Shown here one piece after another: positions 1 through 13,810 of a DNA stretch of 64,000 bases (the stretch's first letter is position 1; each line of letters begins with the position of its first letter). This stretch comes from Stratiolaelaps scimitus (lineage: Eukaryota; Arthropoda; Arachnida; Mesostigmata; Laelapidae): positions 14,136,001-14,200,000 of the forward strand of contig JABWDB010000004.1 of assembly GCA_019614645.1 (NCBI GenBank). Reading direction: 5' to 3'. The notes below the pieces were generated by a model. It saw nothing but the letters and a program-made list of their open reading frames with translations, had not been told where the DNA came from and made no database searches. The position numbers were made by a program, and so were the translations under genes.

Positions 1-517
1 TCTGTTCAAGGAGGGTGATCGCTTCTTGCAGGATGCCAATGCATGCCGCCATTGGCCAACTGGTCGTGGCATTTTCCTCAACGAAGCGAAGACGTTCCTC
101 GTCTGGGTTGGCGAAGAGGATCATGTGCGGATTATTTCTATGCAGAAGGGCGGTGACCTAAAGGCAATCTACTCGCGACTGGTAAACGCCCTCAAAGCTC
201 TTGACAAGCAGCTTCCGTTCGCTCGCGATGCCCGATTAGGCTGGTTGACGTTTTGCCCAACTAATCTCGGGACGACGATCAGAGCCTCGGTCCATATTAA
301 GCTGCCCAAGCTGGGAGCGAACCGCAAGCAACTCGAGGAAATCGCGGCAAAGTACCACCTGCAGGTGCGGGGTACTCGTGGCGAGCATAGCGACACAGAG
401 GGAGGCGTTTATGACATATCGAACAAGCGCCGGTTGGGGCTCACTGAGCGCCAGGCCGTTATGGAGATGCAGGATGGCATCCTCGAGCTGATCAAGAAAG
501 AGCAAGCTCTAGAATAG
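1..517 (+). CDS. Arginine kinase, C-terminal part (5' end outside window)
   Basis: Phosphagen kinase that reversibly transfers phosphate from ATP to arginine to buffer ATP in invertebrate cytosol. The frame opens at base 2 and stays open to the TAG at 515-517, giving about 171 residues of the roughly 355 of the family. Seen in the sequence: the ATP-guanido phosphotransferase C-terminal domain with WPTGRGIF near the start, [15 protein letters not shown], the active-site cysteine segment [20 protein letters not shown], the substrate-loop segment [16 protein letters not shown] and the end [13 protein letters not shown]. No frameshift or missing key residue is visible. No intron interrupts this part, so it is probably the last exon. 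No canonical AATAAA lies close to the stop; an AATATAAA variant sits near 578 and an AATAAA at 862. The family call is very secure; which paralogue cannot be said. Confidence 0.96.
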   Translation, partial: LFKEGDRFLQDANACRHWPTGRGIFLNEAKTFLVWVGEEDHVRIISMQKGGDLKAIYSRLVNALKALDKQLPFARDARLGWLTFCPTNLGTTIRASVHIKLPKLGANRKQLEEIAAKYHLQVRGTRGEHSDTEGGVYDISNKRRLGLTERQAVMEMQDGILELIKKEQALE

Positions 518-3500
518 GAGACCACTCTTGCGCTCTATCATCGCCAGCAACAAAATTCTCTGCAGTCAACATTGGCCAATATAAAGACGCAAATTTATTG
601 TCTCTAGTGAAACGTAATTTGTTCGTTAGCTAAAAGAGGATATAGCGTGGACTGTAAGTATGTCCAGCCACGTTCAGAATTTTGACTTATATAATATATA
701 TATATATTTATATCATTTAACAGGCTTAAACAAACTACTATATATTATCTGGGGGTGTATGAGGGTGGGTATCTGGGGGTGTCTGAGGGTGGGTCCGTTT
801 TCGTGTTCTCATGCTCTCATGCAACAGACACTTAAGGGACCGCAATTAGTAAAATTAGCAGAATAAAGACATACTGCGTCGGTTTCATTGCAACAGTCTG
901 AAGATCTGCTGTGTGCTCATAGTGTCCACTCTCAAGGATCTGCTATGGTCTAAGCCAGTTCCGTTTATCACTGACCAGCACTAGACTGCAACCGCTATTC
1001 ATAGGTTACCCGAAAAATTAGGAATATTGATGAGATTGTGCTTAACTAGAACGCGCAACGTTATCATCATTACAACACAGCGTGGGAAAAGCTCTACTTT
1101 TTAGTACGTTTGTTTTTTCTTACCCGTTTTCTTGTTTATTCTCTCATTCATATGTTTTTCCATTGCATTTCTGCCGTTTTCCATTGGCGCTCACATAAAA
1201 ATAGCGGCCTCGAGCGGTCTCCGGTTTACGTTTATAATTACATGTTCTTGTCCAATACGCAAATATCCGAGCTCCACTGTGCAATGGCTTCATAACAGAC
1301 AAACGAATCGGCAACAAATTCAGTGCTATAGTGAACGTTCCCCTACTACAAGCTAGTTGCTGGCTCCATCTCTCTGCGCGATTCAACCGGCAGATACGCC
1401 ATTACTAGTGCAACTACCACTAGAACAACAACAAGCTACATTTACATGGTTCATTCTGATAATGCGACACACTGATACAAATACATTGGTCGTCTCGGAA
1501 GCAGTAACCGCTGTCATTTGCCAATCATATTTGTGCTCGGGGTGCCATGTCTCGTGATTTATCTGCGACGTAAACATCTCGAGAAACGACGACACTCTTA
1601 TGTATCCATGCGCACTTTTGTGGTTAGCACAATTATTAATGACCCATTGTGATTGTTGATTTTCGTAATTCAGCAATAATTTTACGTGGCTTTTTACAGT
1701 ATTACATTGATATGGATTCGGTGTATCAATTGTGCGAGTTATACTATATTATCCAACGTATCGCAGTGCATGTCGTATATTAGCGGCGATAAAGACTACA
1801 TATCCATATCTACTGTATAGTGCATATCGCGCGCTATGGACATCGGCGAATGGAAGACGTTCTCAAATTTCCGTCCGTGTGAAGATGGCCATAAATATTA
1901 CAAGATCACTAGAGGTAAAACACACAAATTTAAGACAATTGGTATCGGCGCCTCCTGACACGACTGCGTCATAGACATTAGTGATAAGATCACATGATAC
2001 TGAAAATCCTAATTTTAGTCTTAAGTAGAGAATCATTTTAGACCATTCCGTCAATTGGTGAAAAGTTGGTGAATACAGACAACTGTCTGAATCCATCGAT
2101 GAATCCACGAACAACCAATAACACAATTCGGATTTGACTGAATCTCGCATAGCCAACAGACAGATATAGGTGATCAGTAGTAAGTTTTCCAGTAAACTTC
2201 ACTTTCATCAAACCCAATGGGGTCCTCCTGCTTGGTGTCCGATCGACCACGCACTCGAAATTCTCATTGTTGTTAAGAACCTTTCAATTTACTGATTCTA
2301 TTATTTTTTTTAAATTAAAGTCTTTGTTTTTTTTTGTCAAATAGATCTATTTATATTATATTTATAATTTTAGAACGATCAATTCTAAATAAGACTAGAC
2401 AATGATTATTGCATTTATTTACCTCTGTAACGACATTGTATCCACACGAACATTCCGAACGTGCAAGTTATATATAAGAAGCATACGAATTTGTTGTTTT
2501 GTGAAACAGACGAATTGCACGTGCATTTTGAAAAATATGACCATCAATTCCACATCGTCTGATGATCCCAACGCAAATGTGAAATACAATGTACATATTC
2601 CTCTTATGTATATCGATGAATGCAACCAATGGTATGACTATATTCAACTTTATTTTTCGATGAAATTAAATAATGCTATAACAGCAGATGATTCCACCCC
2701 AAATTGTTTTATGGTTATTAACCTGACTTGGCTAATAATAGTCCACGGAAGAGCCGGCTAGTTCCGTGTTGAGTGACATCTATCGTTATATATTCCGCTC
2801 TGGTTGCAACTGCTTGCCGTATAGAGTGCCCTCAGTGTTCTTAGAATAATAACAATAACAACAGAATGAAGCCTGTGTACGGTGCATGGCACGCTGCAGG
2901 TGAGTGTATCAGCCGGTCTCTGACCAGATTACACTCGCTTGGTCAGAACCTCAGAAGAAATGGTAGAGATGTTTGAATGTATACGCGTGTACCGGCACCG
3001 AATACCACGATCATGAGGTCATTTGTTGCAAACCTGTCAAGTCCGGCCACCTCTGGCCAGCTCTATTTTAGGCTCTTCCTTTTTGCTTCGGATAAATGTG
3101 AGTGAAACGCTCGCTGCGTCTGCTCATGTGTTTGGGGTGCTTGGCTGTGGTCACGCCTAGGTCATAGTCTGTGCAGCTTTGTGTTTAACTATATATTTGT
3201 TTGCGGTATACAGAGGGCGCAGTACGGACGACTATTGGCGATGCATGGCCGCCCGATAGCTGATCCCGACTGCAAACAAGCCCCGTAAACCTGACATACG
3301 AGCGGCAATCTGGACAAAATAACAACCCATTTCAGTTGTACGACTCTATTATGGGGCTCTCGTTTATATTTGACAAAATGTTTCATCTCAAGAAATGGGT
3401 GTGCGTGTCCACTCAGCCAGAGAACCCATGTGGTGGGGACGCTAGGTTCCCTCCGTGGCACCACTGGCAGTCTTGGCTACAAACGGCACGAGCCCGACAA

Positions 3501-4886
3501 CTCAACAAGCCGAGCAACCTCACCCAACGACCAAATCAGCCGCTCAGTAACAGCAATAGGCCACTCTATCTCGCTGCATCTGTCACTATTGCTGCCGGCG
3601 CTATCTTGTATTGGCTGTGTTGCTGAACGTGAAGCTTACGGATGTACCTTCACCGGTCGGACCTGAGACTTGCCTCCCATCGTACGAACTGTATCCCGGC
3701 TAAACGTCGACTGAAACAAGCCGTATATATATATATATATATGTATATATACACGCACATACAATCATACAAACACACAGTCAGCCTGCTGCTATCTACT
3801 CAGCGAGTAGGTGCTGGCTATTGACCTGTGCCGCAGACTGAGAGTAGTCAGCAACCGCTGAAGGGTGTCCGTTGTCGCGGACTTGTTGTTTGCTACTTTT
3901 TCAGCTAAAGGAAAAAGCGAGAGAGACAGGGAGTGGCCAGCAAGCACCAGACACACGAGTTGTTGCCAGCCGGACCAGCATCACAACCACCGCCATCACC
4001 AGCAGCGAAGAAAACCAAATGAACTACTGCATCACTCGCTATAGCTGTGGTGAACGCCGGCTGCACTTAGGTGGCTCAACAGCAGCAGTAGCAGCATCTT
4101 TACTACTGTGCCTAGCTAGCTAGCCAGATCGGACCTCGCGTCCCACAGCCGACTTCGTGAGCTTGACGGGGCCTATCTGTGTGTCCCCCTGCAGCCGACT
4201 TCGATTCGCGTTGATTATGCCACGCTCGACCGTACTAGTCGCATTGCGCCACTGGCCACTGGCGGAAGGAAGGAAGGAATGGAGGAAAAACGAACGAAAC
4301 ATTGCAACTGTCATGCGGTGGCGGTAGCGGCACACCCGGCCACCCGGCCTGGACTGGTCGGCCTGCCTTGGCCTGGCAGGGCGCGGCCTACGTGTCCGAT
4401 ACCAGAGCTATACAAGCATGGCTGGCTGGCTGCCTGACTGCCTGTTGTACTGCTTCGAGAACGTCTGCCGCACGCGATTATCTGCGATGCCAGTGAAATG
4501 AAATGAAGGCTGGCTCTCAGCAGAACCCGGGTAGCGTTGGCTATTGCCTATGATGGGCGAGTATCTTATCACAGATAGATACTTCATGCTTACGTTTGAT
4601 CTGCCGGGCCTCGAACTACTAACAACGGTTAACCCACAAACCCGATTGTGCGCTGTTTTCTACCGATTGTGTTGGTATAGAGAATTCATTCTACTACATA
4701 ATACTGTTGTATTGGTGATTGTGTTGGCGGCAGATTCGTTGTATCGTTATGGAGAATGTGTATTCATGAAACATCATTGCTATTGTTGCGCTTGTTCGTA
4801 CAGCCATTGTTACAGTACTCTCGAAAGAAGACAATGTCAAGGAAATAACGTAAATACTTCTCAGTGTATGTGTGATCACCGTGGTT
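518..4886. other. No confident gene; downstream of arginine kinase
   Basis: Open frames here are short, lack recognisable domains and mostly run through simple repeats. The stretch holds a 24-bp tandem duplication (747-794), TA runs near 693-712 and 3725-3752, and a GC-rich patch at roughly 3400-4500 that could be promoter or UTR sequence of a gene not otherwise visible. Confidence 0.5.
747..794. repeat. 24-bp tandem duplication
   Basis: Two head-to-tail copies of a G-rich unit beginning ATCTGGGGGTG and ending GAGGGTGGGT (747-770 and 771-794), differing by one base. It lies downstream of the arginine kinase stop, before the first canonical AATAAA. Confidence 0.9.
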
Positions 4887-4971
4887 AGTAGGCGATGTAG
4901 AGCTTATATTTGTGTACCTACCCCTATTATACACAGGCAGGTATCCAAATATAAGCTCTACATCGCCTACT
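4887..4971. repeat. Perfect 25-bp inverted repeat, 35-base loop
   Basis: The arms 4887-4911 and 4947-4971 are exact reverse complements, starting AGTAGGCGATGTAG on the left. A TA run follows directly on the right. The 85-bp unit could be a small foldback or MITE-like element, a hairpin RNA source, or an extruded palindrome; it has no coding frame. Confidence 0.9.
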
Positions 4972-7900
4972 ATATATATATATATATATATACGTGCTTA
5001 TTCTACCGTTGCATATATTTATCTTGAATGGTCAGCTAGTCACCGTACTGATTCTTCTATGAAAAGGGGGTACTTCCTAATCTATATCGAACGGCCAGAT
5101 CAAGCTATTCCGCTTATTCTATGGCTTGGTATATGGTTTGCACGGTACCCAAGGAGTTATTATTTTCGTTTCACATCCGCTGCACCGGATATAAGGATAA
5201 ACATCGTTCGCTTGCAAGCCTCAAATATTTCGACCTACACATATTCATCTATATTAAAAATACGAACCCACGATCGTTCTTAAATGTAGCAAATATCGTT
5301 TCGCTACCAATGGAACTTAAGACTCCACCCGTCGGTTACGTCCGAGGGGTGAACTAATTTACTAAGAGCATGACAAAGATTTTTCAGAAAACGACGCGAC
5401 ATTTCTACCCCCCCCCCCCGCCCCTCTCCCCGTTGGCTCTTGCTTTTTTGCTTCACCTTTCCAATTCGATCGAGCGTAAAATTACCGACGCGCATTTTCG
5501 TGGCCATCTGGTTGGCGGTTTGCTTGACGAATTGCTCCAAGGGACAACCAGTATTTTGGCGGCCGGAAAACCATTGGGGGAGGACACAGGGATACCACGA
5601 CAGCAGCAACAGCAACAACAACAACAGACACCCGAAGCGTCTTATAGCGATCACTCAACACGAAACAGCAAACTAGGATGTGTGGCATTCATTCGGACAC
5701 TCGAGTGAGAAATACACGAGTGACCTTGATATCGTCACAGACAAACACAATCAGTCTGTTTGTCTGTATGACTGACTGTGGATAGAAGGAGATGTACGTA
5801 TCTAGAAAGCGTGCTTTTAAATCGCTCATCGTGTTTACGGTAGACCGTGAGGGAGATTCCCCTGAGATCAACTGAAACCTCGGCGGGAATGTCGCCGCTC
5901 GTATGAATATTGTTTAGACGAGCACAAATATACGGCGTGTTTGCCAACACAAGACGAGGACGTCTCGTCTTAGGATGACATCTACAGGTACGTGTGCCGC
6001 AGCAGCGAGCGACAGTGTAAACAATTAACACGCGTAACCACATCGTGATGCCTTATTTATTTACGTCAGCCTCGTACATTCCGCAGACTCTAGTGCCTGA
6101 AGCTTGAAGATCCTCTTGTGTTAGACTGCTCGGTATGGTCCAGCCACGCGTAAGGATTTTATGCCTCATGTGACCATGATATCAGAGGTAAAATCGAAAT
6201 AGCTCTTTCGTTCCCAGAAGACGCCAAATGATAGAGGCGCACTTACGAAACAGTGTGAGTGAAAACTTCAGTTTAACTTAGAGAAAACGATTCGAAAGTC
6301 GCTTTTACCACTAGGCGTATTCACACGATATCAAATGTTATTGAGCGAAATGCCCCCAACGAATTATCAAGCGTCAATGTGTGACCTCTACGGTGCGAAA
6401 CATGTGTATTCTCGTATTGCATTTATAAATACTTCCCCTCGTCTCCTATGTATTCATCAAGGGGAAAACAGGCAACAATGAATACCAACGATACCCTCTG
6501 AACACATTTCATAATTGATGTCATTACATCTGTATGACGATGCATCAGAGCTGTCAAAACAATACGAACTCATACACAGACAACTATATCTGCCATTACC
6601 ATCTCGGTTCTACGATCGAAACAATTAACCTCCTGTTGCCGAATCCCACCCTATCCCACCTAAAGCGAAGAGCTTATACTATATTGCTATAGTAATGAAG
6701 ACTCATTGTAGCAGATGACTGACTGCTGCCGCTACTCAATGGCAGTGGCTGTGGAACATCAGTTCATCAGTCTGGAGTTTAACTGATATTAATAAATAGA
6801 TACCATTGGATAGATGATATTTACAGGTCTACGGTGGAGATACGTCTACAATGGAGACGACTGCTGTGCTGTCATGTTGAATGTCTGTCATGCCGAACAG
6901 CAGCACCTACAGTATCTTCCTTATCCACCTTTTTTTCTACTATACGGCGCCGTGGTACAGCGAGAGAGAGATATATTAGCGATAAGCTGCAGCAGCAGGA
7001 GGGCGCTGTTAGTGGCTCGCTGAAGGCTTACAGTTTCCATTGGCGCCATACATCCACCACTTTGATAACACACATTTTGTGTTTGTAATAGTTGCATGAG
7101 CAAAATAGCTATGTAGCCCTGCTGACTAATTGTTCAACGGAAAGCGTATTTGATTAAAATTGATTGGACCATTTCTTAGCCCAGTAGAGGATATTTTAGA
7201 TAGCCGTTTTTCGTTATACCTAGTAATCGAATATTGTAGTAGTTGATATTGGTCTGCCCCATGTAGACAGCGTACTATATAAAATAAAAATTAGGACTTA
7301 AATAAGTACAAATTCAGCTCAGTGCATACGACGCAGTCATGAACTAAATGCAAATAATCGTAATGGCGCAAAATCGAACTCGATCAGCCCAAACAAACCG
7401 GGGAACTTGTGTATATTTCACTGTTAGTATCTAGGGCTATTTGAGCCAAGTGGTTATCCACTATCGTCTACAAAGTGAAGCCAGACAATGAAATCCATGG
7501 GAAAACCCTTGCACGTTTCCCCACAACTTAGCATTGGTCTACAGAAATCACCGCACAAAAGCTTCGTCCGATTTGCCAAAAGTACTCAGCGACGCTTGAT
7601 TTTTAGACACCTCGCTGTCGTCGCCGGTAACGGCAGGTGAGATGAAAGCAAGCAAAGTCGGCCGCGGGTTCTACCCACTGAGAGATAGCCACAGTGGCGG
7701 CCCCGAGAGGGCTGTAAGACCTTCAACTTGTCACAGTCGAAGTGAGGGGTCAACGCTAGAGACAACTACCGGGGAAACTAGACGTCCCTTTATCGTCTCA
7801 CACAACGAGAAAAAAAACTCAGTGTAAGATGGGATGCAGCCATGAAATAATTTTACAGAATATATATGGGATCGCGGCAACTCAGAGCTCATCGAGCCAT

Positions 7901-10758
7901 GGATGATATTCAGAGTACATGGTGGAACTGACCGGTTCTCGCCATTTTTTTCACTCCAACTATTTCAGATATACATACATATATATAATTATTTTTCTAA
8001 TTATTTTCGTTAAAAATTCCAGTCAAGTTCGTGTCCGATTTGGGTTGGTGCAAAAATGAGGAAAAACCGGTGACAAAGGCATTTCTTCTGCAATTCCATT
8101 AGGTGAAAATTAAACGTACGCCACTGTCGTGTTATGTCCGATCATAAAACATCGGACTTTATATAACATTATATGTATTACACTGTCCATCCAGCTGGAA
8201 TTCGCCTTCGCTTTTCGGAGGCTTTCAGATATGGCTGACTCGTCTCTAAGACAATATCCCTTGTTGGTACAGTACGTCTGTTGTCAGCAAACGCCGCCCA
8301 CGCACCGATGTCGTAATTAATCCTGCCCTCCCAGACACCCGGCTTTGCCGCTGGACAACCAGCTAACCAAGCGATCGCCCGATCGACTGCACTTGGGACA
8401 CGCGCAGCCGCCGCTGCCGCCTCTATGAAGGACGACAGCACATTATAGAATACAAACTTCATTTTTGACTTTCGCTTGTCGAATATATATATATGGCATG
8501 CGTAATATTATGGAAAGGGACGCCATTCGTATAACAGTATAACATTAGGCAGGTATATGTAAATTTGTGCTATTCCTAATATTCACACGCACTTGTATAC
8601 TTAAACACGTCTTATATCGATTTGTGTGTATTGATATGTATTGTATTTATATTAGCTTTAATATCGGTGAATGCTTTGCCTGTATATCGCCCACGCGGTT
8701 CTAGGTTATGATATTTGCAAATCATGTGTTTTTGTTCGATAAAGCATCTGTGTCTTATGGCATCCATTTGGTTCGTCGGTAGCTGATGCGTGCGACAGCA
8801 AAATTCCAAGGATGACATTGCGCATGCGTGCAAGGCTAGAACGAACAGGCGGAACATATTAAGCATGTGTTAATTATAACAATTTAGAATAACTGCAATG
8901 GTGCGAGATGTATCCTATTGTATAAATTATACGCTTAATTGCCTCTCAACCCGTACCGGATTTGGTTTATTATCTAGTATCGAACTCATTGTTAGCAGAA
9001 AAACTCAACAAAAATGGGTCGACACGGGACCGGTAACGAAACATGACCAAATGGTGCGCTATATTTTGATACGTAAATCTAAATGAAGTCAATCGTAATC
9101 TCTGACAGTACATTCTTATTGTTTGTCAAAAAACGCGTATGGATGCTTTGAATCCTCACACCTCAATGGTAGGCTCATAGTGGCCCGAATGTGAAATTCT
9201 TTCGAAATCGGCTACCGAGTCGCCGAAAGATCACAGGGGCCACCGCTGCTGCTTCTGCTGTAGTCGCTACTAACTCAGACGCCTTACGTTGCCTACGTTT
9301 GCTGTTGCTATTATTGGACACAAAGCATAATACTGGCAGACACGCTACGACAAAGCGGCTGGCCCATCTTTCTACCCAAGTACACCGTAACTGGGCAGAG
9401 CGCAATAGTGGTACAGCGCCCGAGACTTGGCAGTCGACAAACCCCGTGAGGAGCTTCATCGATCCCCTGCTGTAGTGGGTGTTAGTTGCCACTGAAGTAT
9501 CCAGTGCTGGATGTTCATTGACGGTTTCCGAAGTATTCTCTTTCTGAGCTCTTTTCGTATACGGTCACCTAAATTTACTCCGTCGTAATGAGTAGCAGCA
9601 GCAGTTGTCAATGCTTTCGTGGAAGGGATAGCGAAACCAATTAATTAGCAAGTGACATATTTGACGACGATGCACACCAGCATTAGACGCTAACATAGCT
9701 GTAGCTAAATAACACAAACGTATGACCGAATCGTCAAAGTGCGGTTGTATTTTCCCAGGTAAATATTATTTCGTGCAGTGCAGCTAGGCCCTTTTTCGGA
9801 CATCCTGTATCTGAACATTATGTCGGCCTATGTGTCCGTGTTAATCATATATTTCACCGACGACTGGTACAGCAGAGGAACCTGCGTGCCGTTGGAAGGC
9901 GTTGCCGAGGCATTTACAAAAGGCAACAAAATGTTGACGTGAAAGGTTAACCGCGGGGTGGAGACTGGCACATTTGCGCGGACGACATGACTGCCCTGCT
10001 GCCCCAACGTCAACGGGCCGTCAGGCTTCTGAAGGGCCTCGAAAGGCCTTTTCCTACGATAACCCCTTTCTAATTGCCCCCTTGAGTCTCTCTGCAGTGT
10101 CGCACCGTGGACCCAATTTAGGACAGCCACTCCTCTTCATCATGTATGGCTCACATAGGTTTGATTATCGTTGTAACCAGCGGGAAACGGAACAGCACGC
10201 ACGGCTCGATTAAATGAATCGCCATTTGCCCACAATATTTTCATAAACCATTCGTTGCGATATTGTCCGTTCGTGAATGTAGTGAAAACATTGTTTGCTC
10301 GAGTATGTCAAGCAGACGTTTTTATTCTGATAGCCCGCTATTGAGCCCATGCTCAATTATCGATATATACATGCTTTGATAAATTCAAATCAAATTCTAG
10401 TTAAAACTCTCATTATGCTAAGGGGCTACTTAATACTATGTTCCTGGCATTGGACTCTTGTCTCAGGGTGGCCTGCTTGTGCTTAAGATGATCAGGCCAT
10501 TATAGTAATTTTGTTTCGATGGGAGGAGTCAACGTGTGCCAATTATTTCATCTCTCTCTCTCTCTCTCCATTTCTTTCTCTCCGCTATCTCTGTCGAGAG
10601 GGGTAACATTGAAATTAATAACTTACATCGTTCAGTCACCGTCAGGCAGCTGGCCCTCTTGACACAATGGAGCAAAATGTGTCAGACAAAACTGAATGAA
10701 AGTAACACTTTGTATAAAAAAAATATATATATCAAAATTTGCATTTCGATATTTGTTG
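4972..10758. other. No gene recognised
   Basis: Only short frames without recognisable motifs. It contains a TA run just after the inverted repeat, a poly-C run near 5407, a short CAA/CAG-rich stretch near 5600-5625 and a CT run near 10551-10569. Nothing supports a coding call. Confidence 0.5.
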
Positions 10759-10888
10759 ATATACAGAATTAGCAAACTTTATCGAGATGTAATAACACCA
10801 CCATTTGATCGAATTTGTTCTAAAAACCAGCTCTTACACAACATCAAACAGTGACGATATTTCGATAAAGCTTGCTAATTCTGTATAT
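10759..10888. repeat. 27-bp inverted repeat around a 76-bp core
   Basis: The arms 10759-10785 and 10862-10888 are reverse complements with one mismatch; the left arm begins ATATACAGAATTAGC. The spacing resembles a very short terminal-inverted-repeat element, but no target-site duplication is obvious. Confidence 0.8.
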
Positions 10889-10978
10889 TAGCAAACATTT
10901 AAACACTTGCTTATAGATATCTGACCATTCAAACATCCGTAGCTTGTATCTATTCATTTGAACTAATTTGAACTGAAA

Positions 10979-11016
10979 ATATCATTTGAACTACCATTTG
11001 GTAGTTCAAATGATAT
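10979..11016. repeat. Near-perfect palindrome, 18-bp arms
   Basis: The arms 10979-10996 and 10999-11016 are exact reverse complements separated by two bases; the left arm begins ATATCATTTGAACT. It lies about 90 bp from the preceding inverted repeat. The loop is too short for a typical microRNA precursor. Confidence 0.9.
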
Positions 11017-13156
11017 ATCATTATAAAAATATCATTTGGCTTACAATTCAAAACGCTTTTTTCGTCGAAAGTTATTAACTCCGCGTTCTCCAGTTTGACA
11101 TTATATAAAAGCCTAGTATAATTAAACACCGAGTGATAAATCCATCTTTATTCAATTCGTTGTTTAAATCTTTGTTGAAAAATTCAATTCAACCGCGACA
11201 ATATCTTCTTCTTTGGCTTGCATGTCTAGCTTAGATGTGTAAGAATGCTCTAAATAATATAATCGAAAAGACAGCCCTTGCTTTCAGAGGCGGTCAATCG
11301 TTCGTACCGCTTATGCCACTTGTCCTGACATCACTCGGCCGATAACGAAACTGTCCATTGTGCTTTAAAGACGAATGTAGTTTTGCAATTTGGATGGCAA
11401 CGTTTGCGCATCGAATAGACAGGTTTACCTTAGGGGTGCTTTTAAGCAATGCTGTGATGTCTAATCATAAGGGTCACCGAATACAATCATTTGTTCTAAA
11501 CACTATTGAGATAACAGTAGCAGTTCAAGATTGAAATACAAACGCATGATTAATCCGTACGATTATCGGTTTACACTTCATCAGCCACTTGTTAACAATA
11601 AGCTCGATGAACGTTCAATGAATAGATCTATTTCTCTACTTCGTTAATCAGCACTAATTGATTTTTGCCAAAAAATCTATTGTTCTCTCGAAATTTCACT
11701 TTCACATGTTACACATAATCACCGTTTGTCGAATCGGCAGCAAGATTAGGTGTAATAAAACGAATTGTTCTCAAACAAAGTGCCACTCGCGACAGCAGGC
11801 GCGCATCATCCGCTATGGTCTAACTCAAAGCAGAATAGTCAGGATCAATGAATCGTAAATTCTATTCGTGGTGATGATGGTGGATGTCTGTCGACTGTCG
11901 TGAATGACGTCGGCTAAGGCCATGCTAGCCACTTGATATCCCTTGGTCATTTGTTTCGTTACGTTGTGCTAAATGTCTTCGTCTCAAAGATAATCGCCTT
12001 GCGAGATAAGACGCGAGCTGATGCCCGAAGATACAGGGAGCCCACTGGCGCACACTACATACACCAGTGGGATGTCAAATTTGAAAGACGAGTGGCGCGA
12101 AACTCGACAGATTCAAGGGCATGGTCGTCCTCGGTAGCAACAGCAGCAGCAGCAGCATGACAAACACACCTACTTGATTTTGTATAATATAATGATTATG
12201 GGTATGCATAGCGGTACGGCTCTTCTTGTTGTAGGCGAGCGATGATCGTGGAGTAGTCGAGGAACAAAAGTATACATTCATGCAACATCACGGCCGGCCT
12301 AAACCTGTCAACGACTGTGTTGTCGTATTAGAAGCGACACGATCACATTCGAAGGCACAGACGACCCAAGGGCTCATACGCCACGTAAATTCGAACATGC
12401 ATGGGAACATTTAAAGTACAATACTTATATTTCCTGTGCCATTTCCTGTAGTTGCTCATCACCATGAACGGTGGCCCCCTCTCAAACCCATGCTATTATA
12501 TATAGTGATGTAGCAGGTTAAGGAACTATGTTCCTGACTCACACCCATAACTGCTAGACATTCATTTGTATGCTATTCGTTGCAGTATGGTTTGCGTTGA
12601 AAGTAGACCCACTTAACGGGATCACCTGTCCATGCGTTGGCTCCGCGATCGACTGCAGGGAAATAAGGAATAATGTCAGTGAGAGTGACTTATTTCTCCT
12701 TTACTGCGGGAAGGCCTGCACCGTGATGCCTGATACGTTCGTAAGTGTTACAGACTACGTTGGCATCACTGAGCATCGAAGAACGTGCCCTTTGGAAATG
12801 GGAAAATTCACGATCATTATCCGACGATTCTCCTCTAGTGAACGTGGAAGAGGCGTACGCTAATTCATGACATTCTCTGGTACTTAACAAGGCACGCAAT
12901 TATCACTCTGTTGGCATTTGCCATTATTCAAATGACAATGATGACGGATCATTCATTAAACTGTTTCAACTGTCAGATACTATTCGTTCTATTGTATCGT
13001 CATAGTCGACGTATTTCTTCATCTTGCTACAACGTATGCATTCGTCTGGTTGGATGTCTATTCGGTATATGCCAGCATCACGTTAGCAATGCCCATGATG
13101 AGTGGCCTTACTGAGCGAGGATGTTTCGCGTTGAAGTGTGCGTACAATAATTTTAG
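11017..13156. other. No gene recognised
   Basis: AT-rich sequence with only short frames. The last 200 bases precede the GC-rich exon candidate at 13157. I see nothing else to annotate. Confidence 0.5.
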
Positions 13157-13810
13157 AGAGATTTAGGGAATTGCTTTTTGAATTGTTTCGTGAGACGGGC
13201 CCCGAGATGCAAATGTGCAACGGCGAAGATCGAACCCGTGCACCTTCGTATCCTCAGGTTGCAAGACGCACGGGCTCGACGACAACACCATATCCTCGAT
13301 CAGTTTTACCCTCTTGGCATATTGTGGCAAGCGGCTCGCGCCACTGCCGGTGAATCACCGGCACTGGAACCCGAGGCACCGTTAAAGGCACAAACATATT
13401 GTCGTCAGCAGTCTGTACAGTGGTGCAGACAATCAGCCATAGTGTTCAGTAGCGCGATGCGGACAATTTTGGGCGGCTCCCTGGTAAGTGGCATTTTCGC
13501 GCACGAAGTAAATTCATCTTCGGGTCGTGTGGCTTACGCTGGCTTCGGACATACGCAGAGAGGACCTATGGTAGGGATGCGGGAATACAGGTATACTACG
13601 TCAACATCACACTGACACATATCCATGCACCTATGCCACGCAGGCAACCATCTCGGCACTTCAGGGGCGAGAGAGTGGGCAGCTACTTCAGTGGCTGCTG
13701 TGGTGTCTCCAAAGTCGTGGAGGGCGTCTCCGCGACCGGCAAGAAGACACCTTCTTGATTCGCTACGACCGTATTCCAGACGTACCGTCGGATAGGCTGT
13801 CCCTCTGCAG
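13157..13810 (+). CDS. Low-confidence exon pair, unknown protein
   Basis: A possible two-exon fragment. Exon a (13157-13483) follows an ATTTTAG acceptor, is open for 109 codons and ends at a GTAAGT donor in phase 0. Exon b (13644-13810) follows a CACGCAG acceptor, opens in that same phase and stays open for 55 codons to a GTACCC donor, leaving two bases. The predicted protein is Arg- and Leu-rich; exon b ends with DTFLIRYDRIPDVPSD. I recognise no domain, no start codon is assigned and no following exon was found. The region is GC-rich, so long open frames arise easily by chance, and the opposite strand is also open over 13534-13950. It may equally be promoter or UTR sequence. Confidence 0.22.

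Noticed and set aside
2402..2761. 119-codon plus-strand frame
   Set aside because: AT-rich, no domain and no splice context.
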